Assembly: GCA_943737045.1 (NCBI GenBank)
Contig: CALSFV010000018.1
Span: 62,001-126,000, forward strand
Direction: 5' to 3'
Length of the DNA stretch: 64,000 nt
DNA from: Parapristionchus giblindavisi
Taxonomy: Eukaryota > Nematoda > Chromadorea > Rhabditida > Diplogasteridae
The notes under the pieces: model-generated
What the model was told of the DNA's origin: nothing
Seen by the model: the letters and a program-made list of their open reading frames with translations, nothing else
Databases searched by the model: none
Made by a program: the position numbers and the translations under genes
Shown: positions 36,150-46,339 of the stretch, piece by piece
Position numbering within the stretch: the stretch's first letter is position 1
Layout: each line of letters opens with the position of its first letter

Positions 36150-37985
36150 AAAGATGGGTCACTTCTGTGGAACCCGAGACGGGGCGGAGAAGACGCTAGG
36201 AGAGGCCCGAAGAGGTAAGATATAGTAGTTCGGTAATGATATGATAGGTAATAATATATTTATCGCATCTTGGAGAATAGAGACGAGGGATTTTTTCATA
36301 AACAATTAAAATACATATTAAAACAAGAAGTAGCGACGATATAGGTGCAATTACTGGATTGCAACCTTTATAGAATTACTAAACACTTGAGGAGAGATTG
36401 ATGTGACAATAGTTCGATCTAAATTATTCCATTTTCGGACAACACGATTTGAGAAAAATGATAGATAGCGTGTACTAGATGAAGGGTTCATACAAATTCT
36501 AAGTTGATGACCTCGAGTAAAATTCAAAGTGTTGGAAAATATAAAGATGCTACGGGGGTCAATATCAATAAAATTATGAATGATCTTGAACGTTACAGTA
36601 AGATCAATAATTGTTCTACGGGTTTCAAGTAGATACCGAGATCAGATTGTGTCTCAACCGTAACCATATGTGGGAGCGTGAAAACGAATTATTTTTGCAC
36701 ACAGCCTTGCCCCTTCTCTTGCGGGGCCTTGCGCATAGCCTTGCCTCGCAAAAATTGGAAAATTTCCAAACAAATCTGCAAAAAAATGGCCATGCGCACA
36801 GCCTTTCCCCCCAGCGAGCCCACCTAACTAATAATTTTTCATTGCAGATGGGTCATTTCCCCCGAGTGGGACCCGAGATTGGGTGGAGAATGCACAAGAA
36901 TAGACCAGAAGGGGTGAGAGATGGTATTTGATCGATACGTAGCTGTCAATATCGGATTGGGTTGGAACCATAACCAATGATTTTTCGTTTCAGATTGGCC
37001 CTGGTCCCCCGAGAGGGAAACGAGATGGGCGGAGAGGGAGCCCCGGTTACTGTGGAAATTGTGAATGAATGAGTACCACTAGTACAGTACGGCAAGCTCA
37101 TTCACTAGCAATTTCTGCAGTTAACCGTTGAAGCAACCTCTCCCTTGGACGCGGCTGAGAAGACGCCATGAGAGGCCGAACCAGGTGAGATATAGTACAT
37201 ACATTTTCATATCCTCACACATACATTTTCATACACTCGCAATGCGAGGATTGACCCACTATATAAGTCCCATTTTGGCCCACTTGATGCGAAACGAAGC
37301 TAAAAATGACCATTTTTAAGCGAAAAATAGCGAATTTTCTGAATCAACTCACCCTTTTTCGAGAATCGACCCACTATCTATAAATAAACGGCGAGGGCAC
37401 CGAAAATGTGTGATCCTCACAGCGTGAGGATTGACCCACTATATAAGAGTCATTTTTTTATGTGAAACATTACAATGTAAACGAAAAATAACGATTTACC
37501 ACTATATTTCGAAATTCGACCCACTATATAAAACAATCCGTTGAGGGCGCCGAAAATGGGTGATATAGTAATTCGGTATTGGTCCGATAGGTAACAAACG
37601 ATATCAGACTGGGTTGGAACCATAACCAATGATTTTTCATTACAGATTGGCCCCTGGATCCCCCGAGAGGGATAAGAAGCGGGGAGGGAGCCCCGGTTAC
37701 TGTAGAAGTTGCGAATGAATGAGTACCACTAGTACAGTACGGCAAGCTCATTCACTAGTAATTTCTGCAGTTAACCGTGGAAGCAACCTCTCGCCGGGAC
37801 GCGGCTGAGCAGACGCCATGAGAGGCCCAAAGGTGAGATATAGTAGTTCGGTATTGGTCTAATAGTAGCAACCGAGATCAGATTGGGTCAGAACCGTAAC
37901 TCATGATTTTTTATTATAGATGGGTCAGTTCCCCCGTGTGGGTCCCGAGACGGGCGAAGAAAACGCTAGGAAAGGCCAGAAGAGG
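36150..37985 (+). repeat. Array of five duplicated exon-like units
   Basis: Units begin near 36152, 36848, 36994, 37646 and 37920. Each is preceded by AACCRTAACCAATGATTTTT and a TTACAG-like acceptor, holds a G-rich 60-75 base exon-like body (GGGTCA or TTGGCC, then CCCGAGA and ending GAGAGGC or similar), and ends at a GTGAGATATAG or GTAAGA donor. Units 3 and 4 share an inserted palindrome GGTTACTG...CAGTTAACC with GAATGAATGAG/CTCATTCACTAG inside, so the insertion predates their duplication. The bodies are not open in one consistent frame. They may be decayed duplicate exons following the acidic gene. Confidence 0.6.
36665..36830. repeat. CATACGTGGGC short element, type B
   Basis: Starts CATATGTGGGAGCGTGAAAA and ends AGCGAGCCCACCTAA; inserted within the exon-like array. 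Confidence 0.75.
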
Positions 37986-38279
37986 TAAGAGAACCACTTT
38001 CACTATCACAAGCTTTTACATTATCATTGCAGTCCGGCAAGCACTACTTCGTTAGTGAGGAGCAAGCCGCGTCGATGAGAAGAATATTGCCATTTTATTT
38101 GTTTAATTGTTTATTTAATTCGTTTGTTCATCAGTTTAAACATGTTTTTTGTGTTGATGGCCATTAGAGGTTACTGTATGCATTGCGATTGTTGAAGTAC
38201 CATTTTTACAATATGGCAAGCTGAAACAGTCGTAATGGATATGGTGAACCGAGGAACACCCAGGATCCTGGGCCTTCTC

Positions 38280-38435
38280 ATATTATCCGCGGGCGAATGC
38301 CCACACATTCACGGTCGAACCCCGGGCGATCGGCGGTCGATCACTCGTCGATTCGTGGGCGCCCGAGAGGGCCCTTCCGGGCGTCCGCGAATCGACGGGA
38401 AATCACCCGAATATCGTCCGACGATCGCCAGTTCA
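38280..38435. repeat. GC-rich inverted repeat
   Basis: A sharply GC-rich patch in AT-rich DNA. TCGATTCGTGGGCGCCCGAG is inverted a few bases later (GGGCGTCCGCGAATCGA), nested inside a second pair around GGCGATCG/CGATCGCC. Confidence 0.7.
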
Positions 38436-38464
38436 AAAACGGGATTAAAAGCTGAACCAAAACT

Positions 38465-38600
38465 GAGAAACCTTTTGAATCTAATCATAGCGTTTTTTGA
38501 ATCGAATATGAGCGTCGTTTGAATCTAATTTAGCCCTGGTTCCTTCTAAAATTGCTCGAATTAGATTCAAAAATTGTTCCAATTAGATTCAAAAAGATTC
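38465..38600. repeat. TTTTTGAATCTAATC repeat cluster, second copy
   Basis: Direct and inverted TTGAATCTAATY words as at 34765-34893. Its end overlaps the stop of the last exon of the AT-hook-like gene (reads TTT TGA on the minus strand). Confidence 0.75.
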
Positions 38601-41600
38601 CCCTGAGGTTGTCCAAGTAAATCCTTGACTGCGAAGATGTGCAATGTAAGCAGGATCGGTATTTGGCATGACTTCGGCTGTCTCCAACTATAATAAATCA
38701 ATCACGTATACAAATCAATAAATCGATGAATAAATCAATCAAACAGTATACTAATTTTCATATTATTCATTGTAGGTCATCAAAATCTCACTGATGATGG
38801 AGAAATATTCTCCGAAACGTTTGAATAAAACCACGTTTCTTCATATTATCTGGTCTCACACTGCTTGACAAGTATACTAATCGATTAATCAATCAATCAA
38901 CCTGTTTATCGATTTAATCGATATTATTATTAGGTTGATGCATAAGTCTTTGTCACTATTTTCTTTATCGCATTCATACGTGGGCGAGTGAAACCGAATT
39001 ATTTTTGCACACAACCTTGCCTTCCGTTGTGGGACTTTGCGCATAGCTTTAAAGTTATTGCCTGGCAAAAATTGTTAAATTTTCAGTCAAATCTACTAAG
39101 AAATGGCCATGCGCATAGCCTTGCCTTACAATTCCCCGGTTTGCGCACAGCCTTTCCACCAGCGTGCCCACCTATGATCGCATTACTTAATAATGTCAAT
39201 ATATCGAGATTAGTAGTATGCACCATCATTGCTCACTATACCTTGCCAACGCGTGGGCAGCTTATAGATACATTCATTCATTTATAGGCAGATACATTCC
39301 TTGTAAAAGACGGACTGCCGTGAGTCGAAGTACTGCTTGAGTGAGACCTCAATCATTCCAACTGTAGTGAAGTCCCTCCCTTCCAGATGACGTTGCAGAT
39401 CTCCGGAAAGACAGTAATCCGAGGGGGGGGGGGGCAATATTAGGTCTGTACACTCACGGCAAATTCTCTTAGATATAGGTTGTCTAACTATTCAGCTATA
39501 GATAAAGGTCTCTGAGAATTCGACTCCCGAAATAGTCACCGAAAAAAAGCTAGATAGTCGCTAGATCGTGAAAAATACAGAAAAGCTACTTGATAAAAGC
39601 TAGATAGCCGCTAGGCTAGAAAAACATCCAGGAAAAAGCTAGATAGCCGCTAGATACACATATCCGCTGGATTCTCTCCCCGAAAAGCGCTAGACGCTAG
39701 ATTCTCTCCTCGAAAAGCGCTAGATCTCGCGCGCGTTGCGTACGCGCAGCGTGTCGTTGAATTAAATTTTTTAGGCCTAAAATTGACGGTTTTAATTTTT
39801 GTTTTCGTGACTTTTTTTGTGAATTTGTTCAACGACCTCATCGTACACTCTCGTATACTTCACCCCTTTGGTAATCTCGCCCCCTATTCATTCCCGGCAA
39901 GAAGTTATCACTGTATTTATGTACCAATTCTAATTAGTTTTGCGATCTCTTTCATTTTTAACTCTTGTTTTTCATTTTTGGTACTGTTCAGCTATGTATG
40001 TGACGCATATCACGCCAGTCACGAGAGAATTGAGATGAAATGGGAATGAAGCAAAAATGGTGAAATGAGTTAGGGCCATTTTTGGACATCTCTAGGCATG
40101 CCCTACCATAACCCAAAGTCTCATTGTTCAATTTTCATTTTGGGGCTCAATACACCGGTTCGGTAATGCGAAGTCCCAACTTTGAGCTCGAATTTCTCGC
40201 TTCTGGTGAGTTTTAGCGGAAAAGTGCCACAAGAGTGACCCCCGCTCTTTTTCTTGCTCTATCAATCTAAACAAACCAGAGGTCATGAAAATGTCTCTGA
40301 ACAGAGCTACACTTCGAAGCAAATAACTCAAAAATTTAGGAAAAGGAGGTGCTCTTCTTCCAGTATGTTATTAAGTTTTTCATACGCTTTCGAATGAGGG
40401 GCTTGCGAAAAAAATACGTTAATGCGTTCGTATGGTTCATCCCCTTAGAAATCTCCTGATGATTTGAAGTCATTTTCGCCACCCTCAATCTCTCGTTTCA
40501 CACACTCTCTTTTAAGAGCACTCATTTTGTGTGTTCTAAAATTGACGGTTTTAATTTTTGTTTTCGTGACTTTTTTTGTGAATTTGTTCAACGACCTCAT
40601 CGTACACTCTCGTATACTTCACCCCTTTGGTAATCTCGCCCCCTATTCATTCCCGGCAAGAAGTTATCACTGTATTTATGTGCCAATTCTAATTAGTTTT
40701 GCGATCTCTTTCATTTTTAACTCTTGTTTTTCATTTTTGGTACTGTTCAGCTATGTATGTGACGCATATCACGCAAGTCACGAGAGAATTGAGATGAAAT
40801 GGGAATGAAGCAAAAATGGTGAAATGAGTTAGGGCCATTTTTGGACATCTCTAGGCATGCCCTACCATAACCCAAAGTCTCATTGTTCAATTTTCATTTT
40901 GGGGCTCAATACACCGGTTCGGTAATGCGAAGTCCCAACTTTGAGCTCGAATTTCTCGCTTCTGGTGAGTTTTAGCGGAAAAGTGCCACAAGAGTGACCC
41001 CCGCTCTTTTTTCTTGCTCTATCAATCTAAACAAACCAGAGGTCATGAAAATGTCTCTGAACAGAGCTACACTTCGAAGCAAATAACTCAAAAATTTAGG
41101 AAAAGGAGGTGCTCTTCTTCCAGTATGTTATTAAGTTTTTCATACGCTTTCGAATGAGGGGCTTGCGAAAAAAATACGTTAATGCGTTCGTATGGTTCAT
41201 CCCCTTAGAAATTTCCTGATGATTTGAAGTCATTTTCGCCACCCTCAATCTCTCGTTTCACACACTCTCTCGCCAATTCCTTTCCATTCCATTCAATTCG
41301 ATTCTGCACCGCACGGTCTCGAGCGCACGGTGCGGAATGAAACATATCGTTTTCTCCCTTTATTTCTTTCACTATCCGGCGAGAGAGTGTGTGAAACGAG
41401 AGATTGTGGTTGGGCGAAAATGACTTCAAATCATCAGGAAATTTCCAAAGGGATGAACCATATGAACGCATTAACGTATTTTTTTCGCAAGCCCCTCATT
41501 CGAGAAAGCGTATGAAAAACTTAATAACATACTGGAAGAAGAGCCTCCATTTCCTAAATTTTTGAGTTATTTGCTTCGAAGTGAAGCTCTGTTCAGAATC

Positions 41601-44600
41601 ATTTTCATGACCTCTGGTTTGTTTAGATCGATAGAGCAAGAAAAAAGAGCGGAGGTCACTCTTGTGACACTTTTCCGCTAAAACGCACCAGAAGCGAGAA
41701 ATTCGTGCTCAAAGTTGGGACTTCACCTTACCGAACCGGTGTATTGAGCCCCAAAATGAAAATTGGAAAATGAGACTTTGGGTCCTGGTAGGGCATGCCT
41801 AGAGATGTCCAAAAATGGTCCTAACTCATTTCACCATTTTAGCTTCATTCCGAAAAATAGCCATTTTATGTCACTTCTCTCGTGACTGGCGTGATATCCT
41901 GAGGAAGATGATGATTTTGAAGAAGTAGATGGAGATGAACATGCAAATGAAGAGGAATTCTTTCTTTTATTTCTTTTAATTATTCAAGCCTTTGTTTTCA
42001 GATATGTCAAAGAAGTATGCTACAAAGCTGGAGTTGCTCGTCAGACTATACTGACTGTCAGACTGCCGATCGCGCCATAATGAAATTGATTATCATCTTG
42101 CACGTTCTATTGACGTGAACGTTATTCTAACATCATGTTTATTGTTAGAATTTAATTGTTTCATATATTCCTCATTGTGGATTATTGATGTAAATTACAA
42201 GTCTGAATAAACTATGTTTGTAATGTGTCACGAGTTCAAAAAACGAGGGGAAAAAGTCAGAAATCAGTTTGCGATAGCAAAACGACCTGAGATTACGGTA
42301 GTCCCGGAAAACGCTAGATTTTCTCCCACATAGTCGCACGCTAGATTTTCTCCCCTAAACACTCCCTTATATTCTTCGTCTAGACTCTATCCAGCGTTTT
42401 TCGGTGACTTCTTGGGGAGTCGCTCTCTCAGAGGTTAGCTTACTCCAAACTCTCTCAAAAAGACACGTTAGATAACACTCTCTCGCTCGAGATAGTAACG
42501 GGGATTGGAGTAAGCTAACTAAGTTATCTCACATTTGAGACAACGATTCTCTAATCCTCTTATCATAGATAACCTATATCTCAAATATGAGAGTTTGCCG
42601 TCAGTGTACGGAGGAAGAGGGAGAATAGCCCAACCAACCCGGCTCATTGTCAGTTCTGATTGGACCTTACGTAGTTCTTGAGCGTTCGTATTTGTTTAGT
42701 GTAGACATACGTGGGCGGCATTGCCGCTAGCGGCTAGACGAACCCGATTTACTCCAAAAAATAACTCAAGAAAATGAAATATCTAAATATTATTATATTT
42801 AAATGCTTCACTTTCTGCCTCAGACCCACCCGATTTTAAGTTCTAACGGCAATGGCCGCCCACGTATGAGTGCAGACATCAACCGTTATTGTGGGGCCCC
42901 GAGGTAGAAGCTCCCAGTGGATAGGGTCATACACGCAACACAAGACACTTTTTGGGTGAAGTTCAGCTTTTGGGTCGTCATCAGTCCATTCTCGTACATG
43001 AACGTATAGAAGGTGTTGGTGGTGGTTGGAGTATGATACCCACTACTCATCTTCAGATCCACATCGCGCATGGTGGTGTGACAAAAGAAGAGGTAAAGTC
43101 GAACACGACGTAGGTGATCTATTGTTGGGATGAACTTTGCTGGCGACGTAGCGGCCGAAACACCATAAGGCACATTGCTAGTTAACTTATTTAATAAAAA
43201 ATTACATTTAAAGTGCATGCATACTTATTCATGTACTTATTTTAATAATATTAATTTAAATGCTGACTGGGGAAGGCACACTGAATTCCCGAACACTGTC
43301 AATTCTGAAGGGCAGACACTTGTTGTTGACCACCTGCCACCGCAGAGTGAGGAACCACTCCGGTCACGATACAAGTAGATCAAAATAGTGACAAAGACTT
43401 ATGCATCAACCTAATACTTACTCTTATTTGTTGACCAACTAGAACACTTCTGCCACCAGCCCCAGGTTTCGCGACCATACGATTCTGGAAGGAATACTAT
43501 GATTAAATATATAATTTAATATAATTACATAATTATAATTTATAATATATATCAGGGGTGTGCGAGAAAAAATTTTCGAGAAATATTTCTTGAATAAGAT
43601 TTCTCGATTTATTTTTAATTTATGATTAAATATATAATTTAATCAATAGTCATGCTTATATAGGATGTGTTCAACTATACTATGTTACCGTAGAGTATGC
43701 AATAAATCAATAACATTTACCTTAATCTCAACTTTGGCTCGACAATTAGCCATTTGTGGTCCAAGGCCAAGAAGATCTTGAGCACTTCCCATAGTGATCT
43801 GATTGGTCACAGTTGCCACACTGTAATAGACATATTATTGATTGATCAATGGAAACATTAACTTACGGTGCTGTAATCGGACGAAGATTTGGTAGAGCAC
43901 TTCTGCAATGCATGAGATAGATCAATAATGTTATATTTTGCTAGATAAACAAAGTTTATTGAAGTATAATATTTACTATATGTCATTGCGAATTCAAGGC
44001 TTTGGTCGACCTGGTCGGCTGTGAAGCCTTGAACCAAAGTTTTGCATTGATTGAGCAATGAAATATAATGACAGTGAATCCACAAACTAATCGATAATAA
44101 GACAAATAATTAATCAATAAACATACAGTGCAGATATGGGACCGCGGCGACCATTTGAAACGGTTTCATGTGGCTCAGCGACATCAACAGCATCTTCAAC
44201 ATCTATTATTGATCGATAATTCCATAATTACCACTGTATCGTACCATTGGTGGATTGTTGACGTTCAAAATAGTTCAATCGATCCATGTTCCGTTCGTAT
44301 TCATGCTTTCTGACGAGTGCATAGGCTCCTTTACAATTCATCATTTCGATTGCCTGCAAGTACTTCTAATGATGCTCATAATTTGAAGAACAGCTACAAT
44401 ATTTTAAAATAATTTCACAAATTTTCGAATAGTCAGATCAACTTTAAATGCATAGGTCGAAAAGTATGTTACAAAGTACCAAGCATGACCGGATTTTGAG
44501 CTAAATTTGATAAAAATCGAATAACCTGACCGGATTTTGAAAATCGATAACCTAGCTATTCAACCTATGCTTAAATGTCTCGAAGATCATGTACAACGAT

Positions 44601-46339
44601 CGGCTAAGATTTGTATGAACCAAAGAAATGTTATTCTTGGCATCGTATTGATGCGTACTCCACTGAATACCAAGTAATCAATCAGCTAGTCGACCTTACT
44701 TTCGCATCGCATAAAGTATAATATTATTAAATTACCTCATTGACAGTGTGAATATTCATAGCACTATTCACATGAGCCTTGTCAGCCACAGCATTAACGA
44801 ACTCTGCACACTTCTTGACCTATAATTATAAACATAACATGGTTAGCTTTAAGGTATAATCCGTACCAGTTCACGTTTTTGATTGGTGCTAATTCCGGTA
44901 GCATTATCCATAATCATTCTATCGATATTATGCATGACATTGTCATCTGTCATAGCATTGTCATCAATCTGAGGTGCCTTCTTATTCTTCGGCTTCCTTC
45001 CAGGTGATTTTCCAACACGAACATTCCTGCAATCATTCACTATTATGAAGCACACATTCTATAAAACACACATGATTGATTGTTTATCTTTCTTATATTT
45101 CCACGATTTCACGAACGTATAAAGCGTACCAGTATTTAGGTATTTCAATCCATGCATCATTACGGATAATTTGTGCAAGAAATGGCAAGATCATGCATGG
45201 AATATACTCGAATCATGGATTATCAATGACGATGTATGGATTCAAAAACTGATTGAAAGTACAAACCATACGTGCGCAAGCTTTGTCGCTGGAAATTCAA
45301 ATCAGGTTGGTCGGACGCAAAAATCGGGTGGGTGGGGCACAAAACATTCATTTTTGAATGAATTTTGGCTAAATCGTTGTCACTCTTGATTGATTTTTTG
45401 CTAAATCGAGTGGGTCTTGCTCCAAAATCGGGTGGATCTTGCCGCTGGCGACAATGCCGCCCACGTATGGTACAAATTTCATTCTATGAGATAATACAAA
45501 TGAATAAATAAACGAACTTATCAACATTTCCAACATTCGTCTTAGTTCTTCTCCAGTTTCCCCTTCCTCTTTTCTTCGGTGCTTCTGTCTCATTATCGAC
45601 ACTACAATCATAGACAATAACTACTATCCATTATGAAATTATACACAATCAATCAATAATTAAACTGATCGAAACGCAACCAGGAGATGAGTCAGTTTAA
45701 TTATTGTGAGTACAAACGCCACGTTCCTTCAACGAGATCATACAAATGAATAAATGAACGAACTTATCAACGACTATAACATTCTTAGTCCTTCTCCAAT
45801 TTCCCCTTCCTCTCTTCTTCGGTGCTGCTGTCTCATTATCGACACTACAACCATATACAATTACTACAATCCATTATAAAAGTATAGTTATACACAATCA
45901 ATCAATGATTAAACTGACCCATCTCCTGGTTGAGTTTCGATCTTTTTCTTAGCCGTAGCTGTCATCTTCTTATTCCTATCAGCCTTCTGGATTGTCTTCG
46001 ATATGATACTTCTTCCATGTCCTTTAGGAGCATAGATTGGAGCAATTGGAGTAGATGGAACTTCCTTATTCTCTACTTTCACTCCGTTATGATTCTCATC
46101 AGTCGTCAGCACCTTGGCGTTCCTCTCGATTCCTAAAATTTCATTTTCATTATGAAATACGAGTTTAAAACAATTCGTGGCACATTTCACAGTCTTGTCT
46201 ATATATCTCTAAGCGTTTTTCAAGCTCATAAGACTTGAGATTGATTAGAATGCTATCATCTTGAAGTCTTACTTCCTTTGCCATAGAGATTGAGCGCCAT
46301 AAGAGGACCAGTACTTGATCTCCTAGTTGCTCTAGTCAT
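38589..46339 (-). CDS. Unassigned basic nuclear-type protein with AT-hook-like motifs
   Basis: Exons, all in phase: 46339-46273, 46132-45919, 45844-45764, 45601-45518, 45026-44867, 44819-44736, 44353-44245, 44202-44127, 43902-43867, 43820-43721, 43484-43422, 38687-38589. Exons 3 and 4 are tandem duplicates (APKKRGRGNWRRTK in both). Using one copy gives about 362 residues; using both also keeps frame. The start is MTRATRRSSTGPLMAL. RGRGNWRR and SPGRKPKNKK resemble AT-hooks, suggesting a DNA- or chromatin-associated protein. A predicted helical middle (NIDRMIMDNATGISTNQKRE) and VEIKNRMVAKPGAGGRSVLV follow. The last exon (LETAEVMPNTDPAYIAHLRS) stops inside a repeat. I do not recognise the family. 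The last intron of 4.7 kb is mostly a nested transposon. Confidence 0.75.
38975..39176. repeat. CATACGTGGGC short element, type B (inside mariner)
   Basis: Starts CATACGTGGGCGAGTGAAAC and ends AGCGTGCCCACCTATG; inserted close to the mariner left end. Confidence 0.8.
39190..39420 (-). pseudogene. Mariner transposase C-terminal fragment
   Basis: Minus-strand translation contains SDYCLSGDLQRHLEGRDFTT (third catalytic Asp in SDY), VSLKQYFDSRQSVFYKE and, after a stop, YKLPTRWQGIVSNDGAYY. Order and spacing match the end of mariner transposases. It carries stops. Confidence 0.8.
39480..39730. repeat. Degenerate tandem repeat AAAAGCTAGATAGCCGCTAG
   Basis: About six imperfect units of 20-40 bases with GCTAGATAGCCGCTAGA or GCGCTAGA cores, ending in a GC-rich palindromic stretch (CTCGCGCGCG, GTACGCGC). 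A related inverted stretch is at about 42300-42380. Confidence 0.7.
39775..41220. repeat. 690-bp tandem direct repeat, two nearly identical copies
   Basis: Copy 1 at about 39775-40465 and copy 2 at about 40535-41220 both start AAAATTGACGGTTTTAATTT and differ at only a few sites. The spacer contains GCACTCATTTTGTGTGTTC, also present near 33180. The shared 88-codon frame (PFGNLAPYSFPARSYHCIYV) occurs in both copies and may be chance. Confidence 0.85.
41898..42118 (+). CDS. Acidic exon pair inside the composite element, unassigned
   Basis: The first segment ends PEEDDDFEE at 41924 before GTAGATGG; after a 77-base intron with a TTTTCAG acceptor, 42002-42118 reads ICQRSMLQSWSCSSDYTDCQ and ends HVLLT before TGA. 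AATAAA follows at about 42207. The 5' end is lost in the palindrome. No domain is recognised; coding status is tentative. Confidence 0.3.
42706..42868. repeat. CATACGTGGGC short element, type A (inside mariner)
   Basis: Starts CATACGTGGGCGGCATTGCC and ends GGCCGCCCACGTATG. Confidence 0.85.
42886..43218 (-). pseudogene. Mariner transposase N-terminal fragment
   Basis: An open frame of about 110 codons includes TIDHLRRVRLYLFFCHTTMR and NTFYTFMYENGL, aligning with the first helix-turn-helix of mariner transposases (HLR..LLYxF...). The catalytic core that should follow is absent, replaced by the nested insertions. Confidence 0.6.
44451..44573. repeat. ATAGGTCGAA-ended short element (intron of AT-hook-like gene)
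   Basis: CATAGGTCGAAAAGTATGTT at the left and AGCTATTCAACCTATG at the right; near-identical to the reverse complement of 1965-2121 without its internal duplication. Confidence 0.85.
45267..45469. repeat. CATACGTGGGC short element, type A, between exons 4 and 5
   Basis: Starts CATACGTGCGCAAGC and ends ATGCCGCCCACGTATG. Contains GGGTGGGTGGGGC and AAATCGGGTGG words. Sits in an intron next to the duplicated exon pair. Confidence 0.75.
45470..45910 (-). repeat. Tandem duplication of an exon with flanking intron
   Basis: About 45480-45690 and 45733-45930 are related in both exon and intron: the same acceptor (TTGTAG before TGTCGATAATGAGACAG), the same donor (AA before GTTCGTT) and the same AATCAATCAAT tail. 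Differences include silent and replacement changes and a 3-base length difference, so both exons stay in frame. Confidence 0.8.

Larger units (their letters stand above)
39446..42611. mobile_element. Nested 3.2 kb composite element with GTACACTCACGGCAAA ends
   Basis: The left end TGTACACTCACGGCAAATTC is inverted at the right (TTTGCCGTCAGTGTAC), both followed inward by AGATATAGGTT-like words and GCTAGA-type repeats. It contains a 690-base direct repeat (39775-40465 and 40535-41220), a palindrome (about 40765-41268 against 41383-41900) and an acidic exon-like segment (41898-42118). No transposase is recognised. It interrupts the mariner at 38929-43414. Confidence 0.7.
38929..43414 (-). mobile_element. 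Mariner element split by a nested insertion
   Basis: Inverted ends TTAGGTTGATGCATAAGTCT lie at 38929 and 43414, each flanked by TA. Minus-strand transposase pieces lie just inside both ends: N-terminus at 43218-42886 and C-terminus at about 39420-39190. The element spans 4486 bases because other elements were inserted into it. Its right end lies five bases inside the donor GTAAG of the AT-hook-like gene. Confidence 0.85.

Noticed and set aside
40464..40808. 114-codon frame partly repeated at 39783-40049
   Set aside because: Lies in the 690-base direct repeat, hydrophobic low-information sequence, no acceptor or homology seen.
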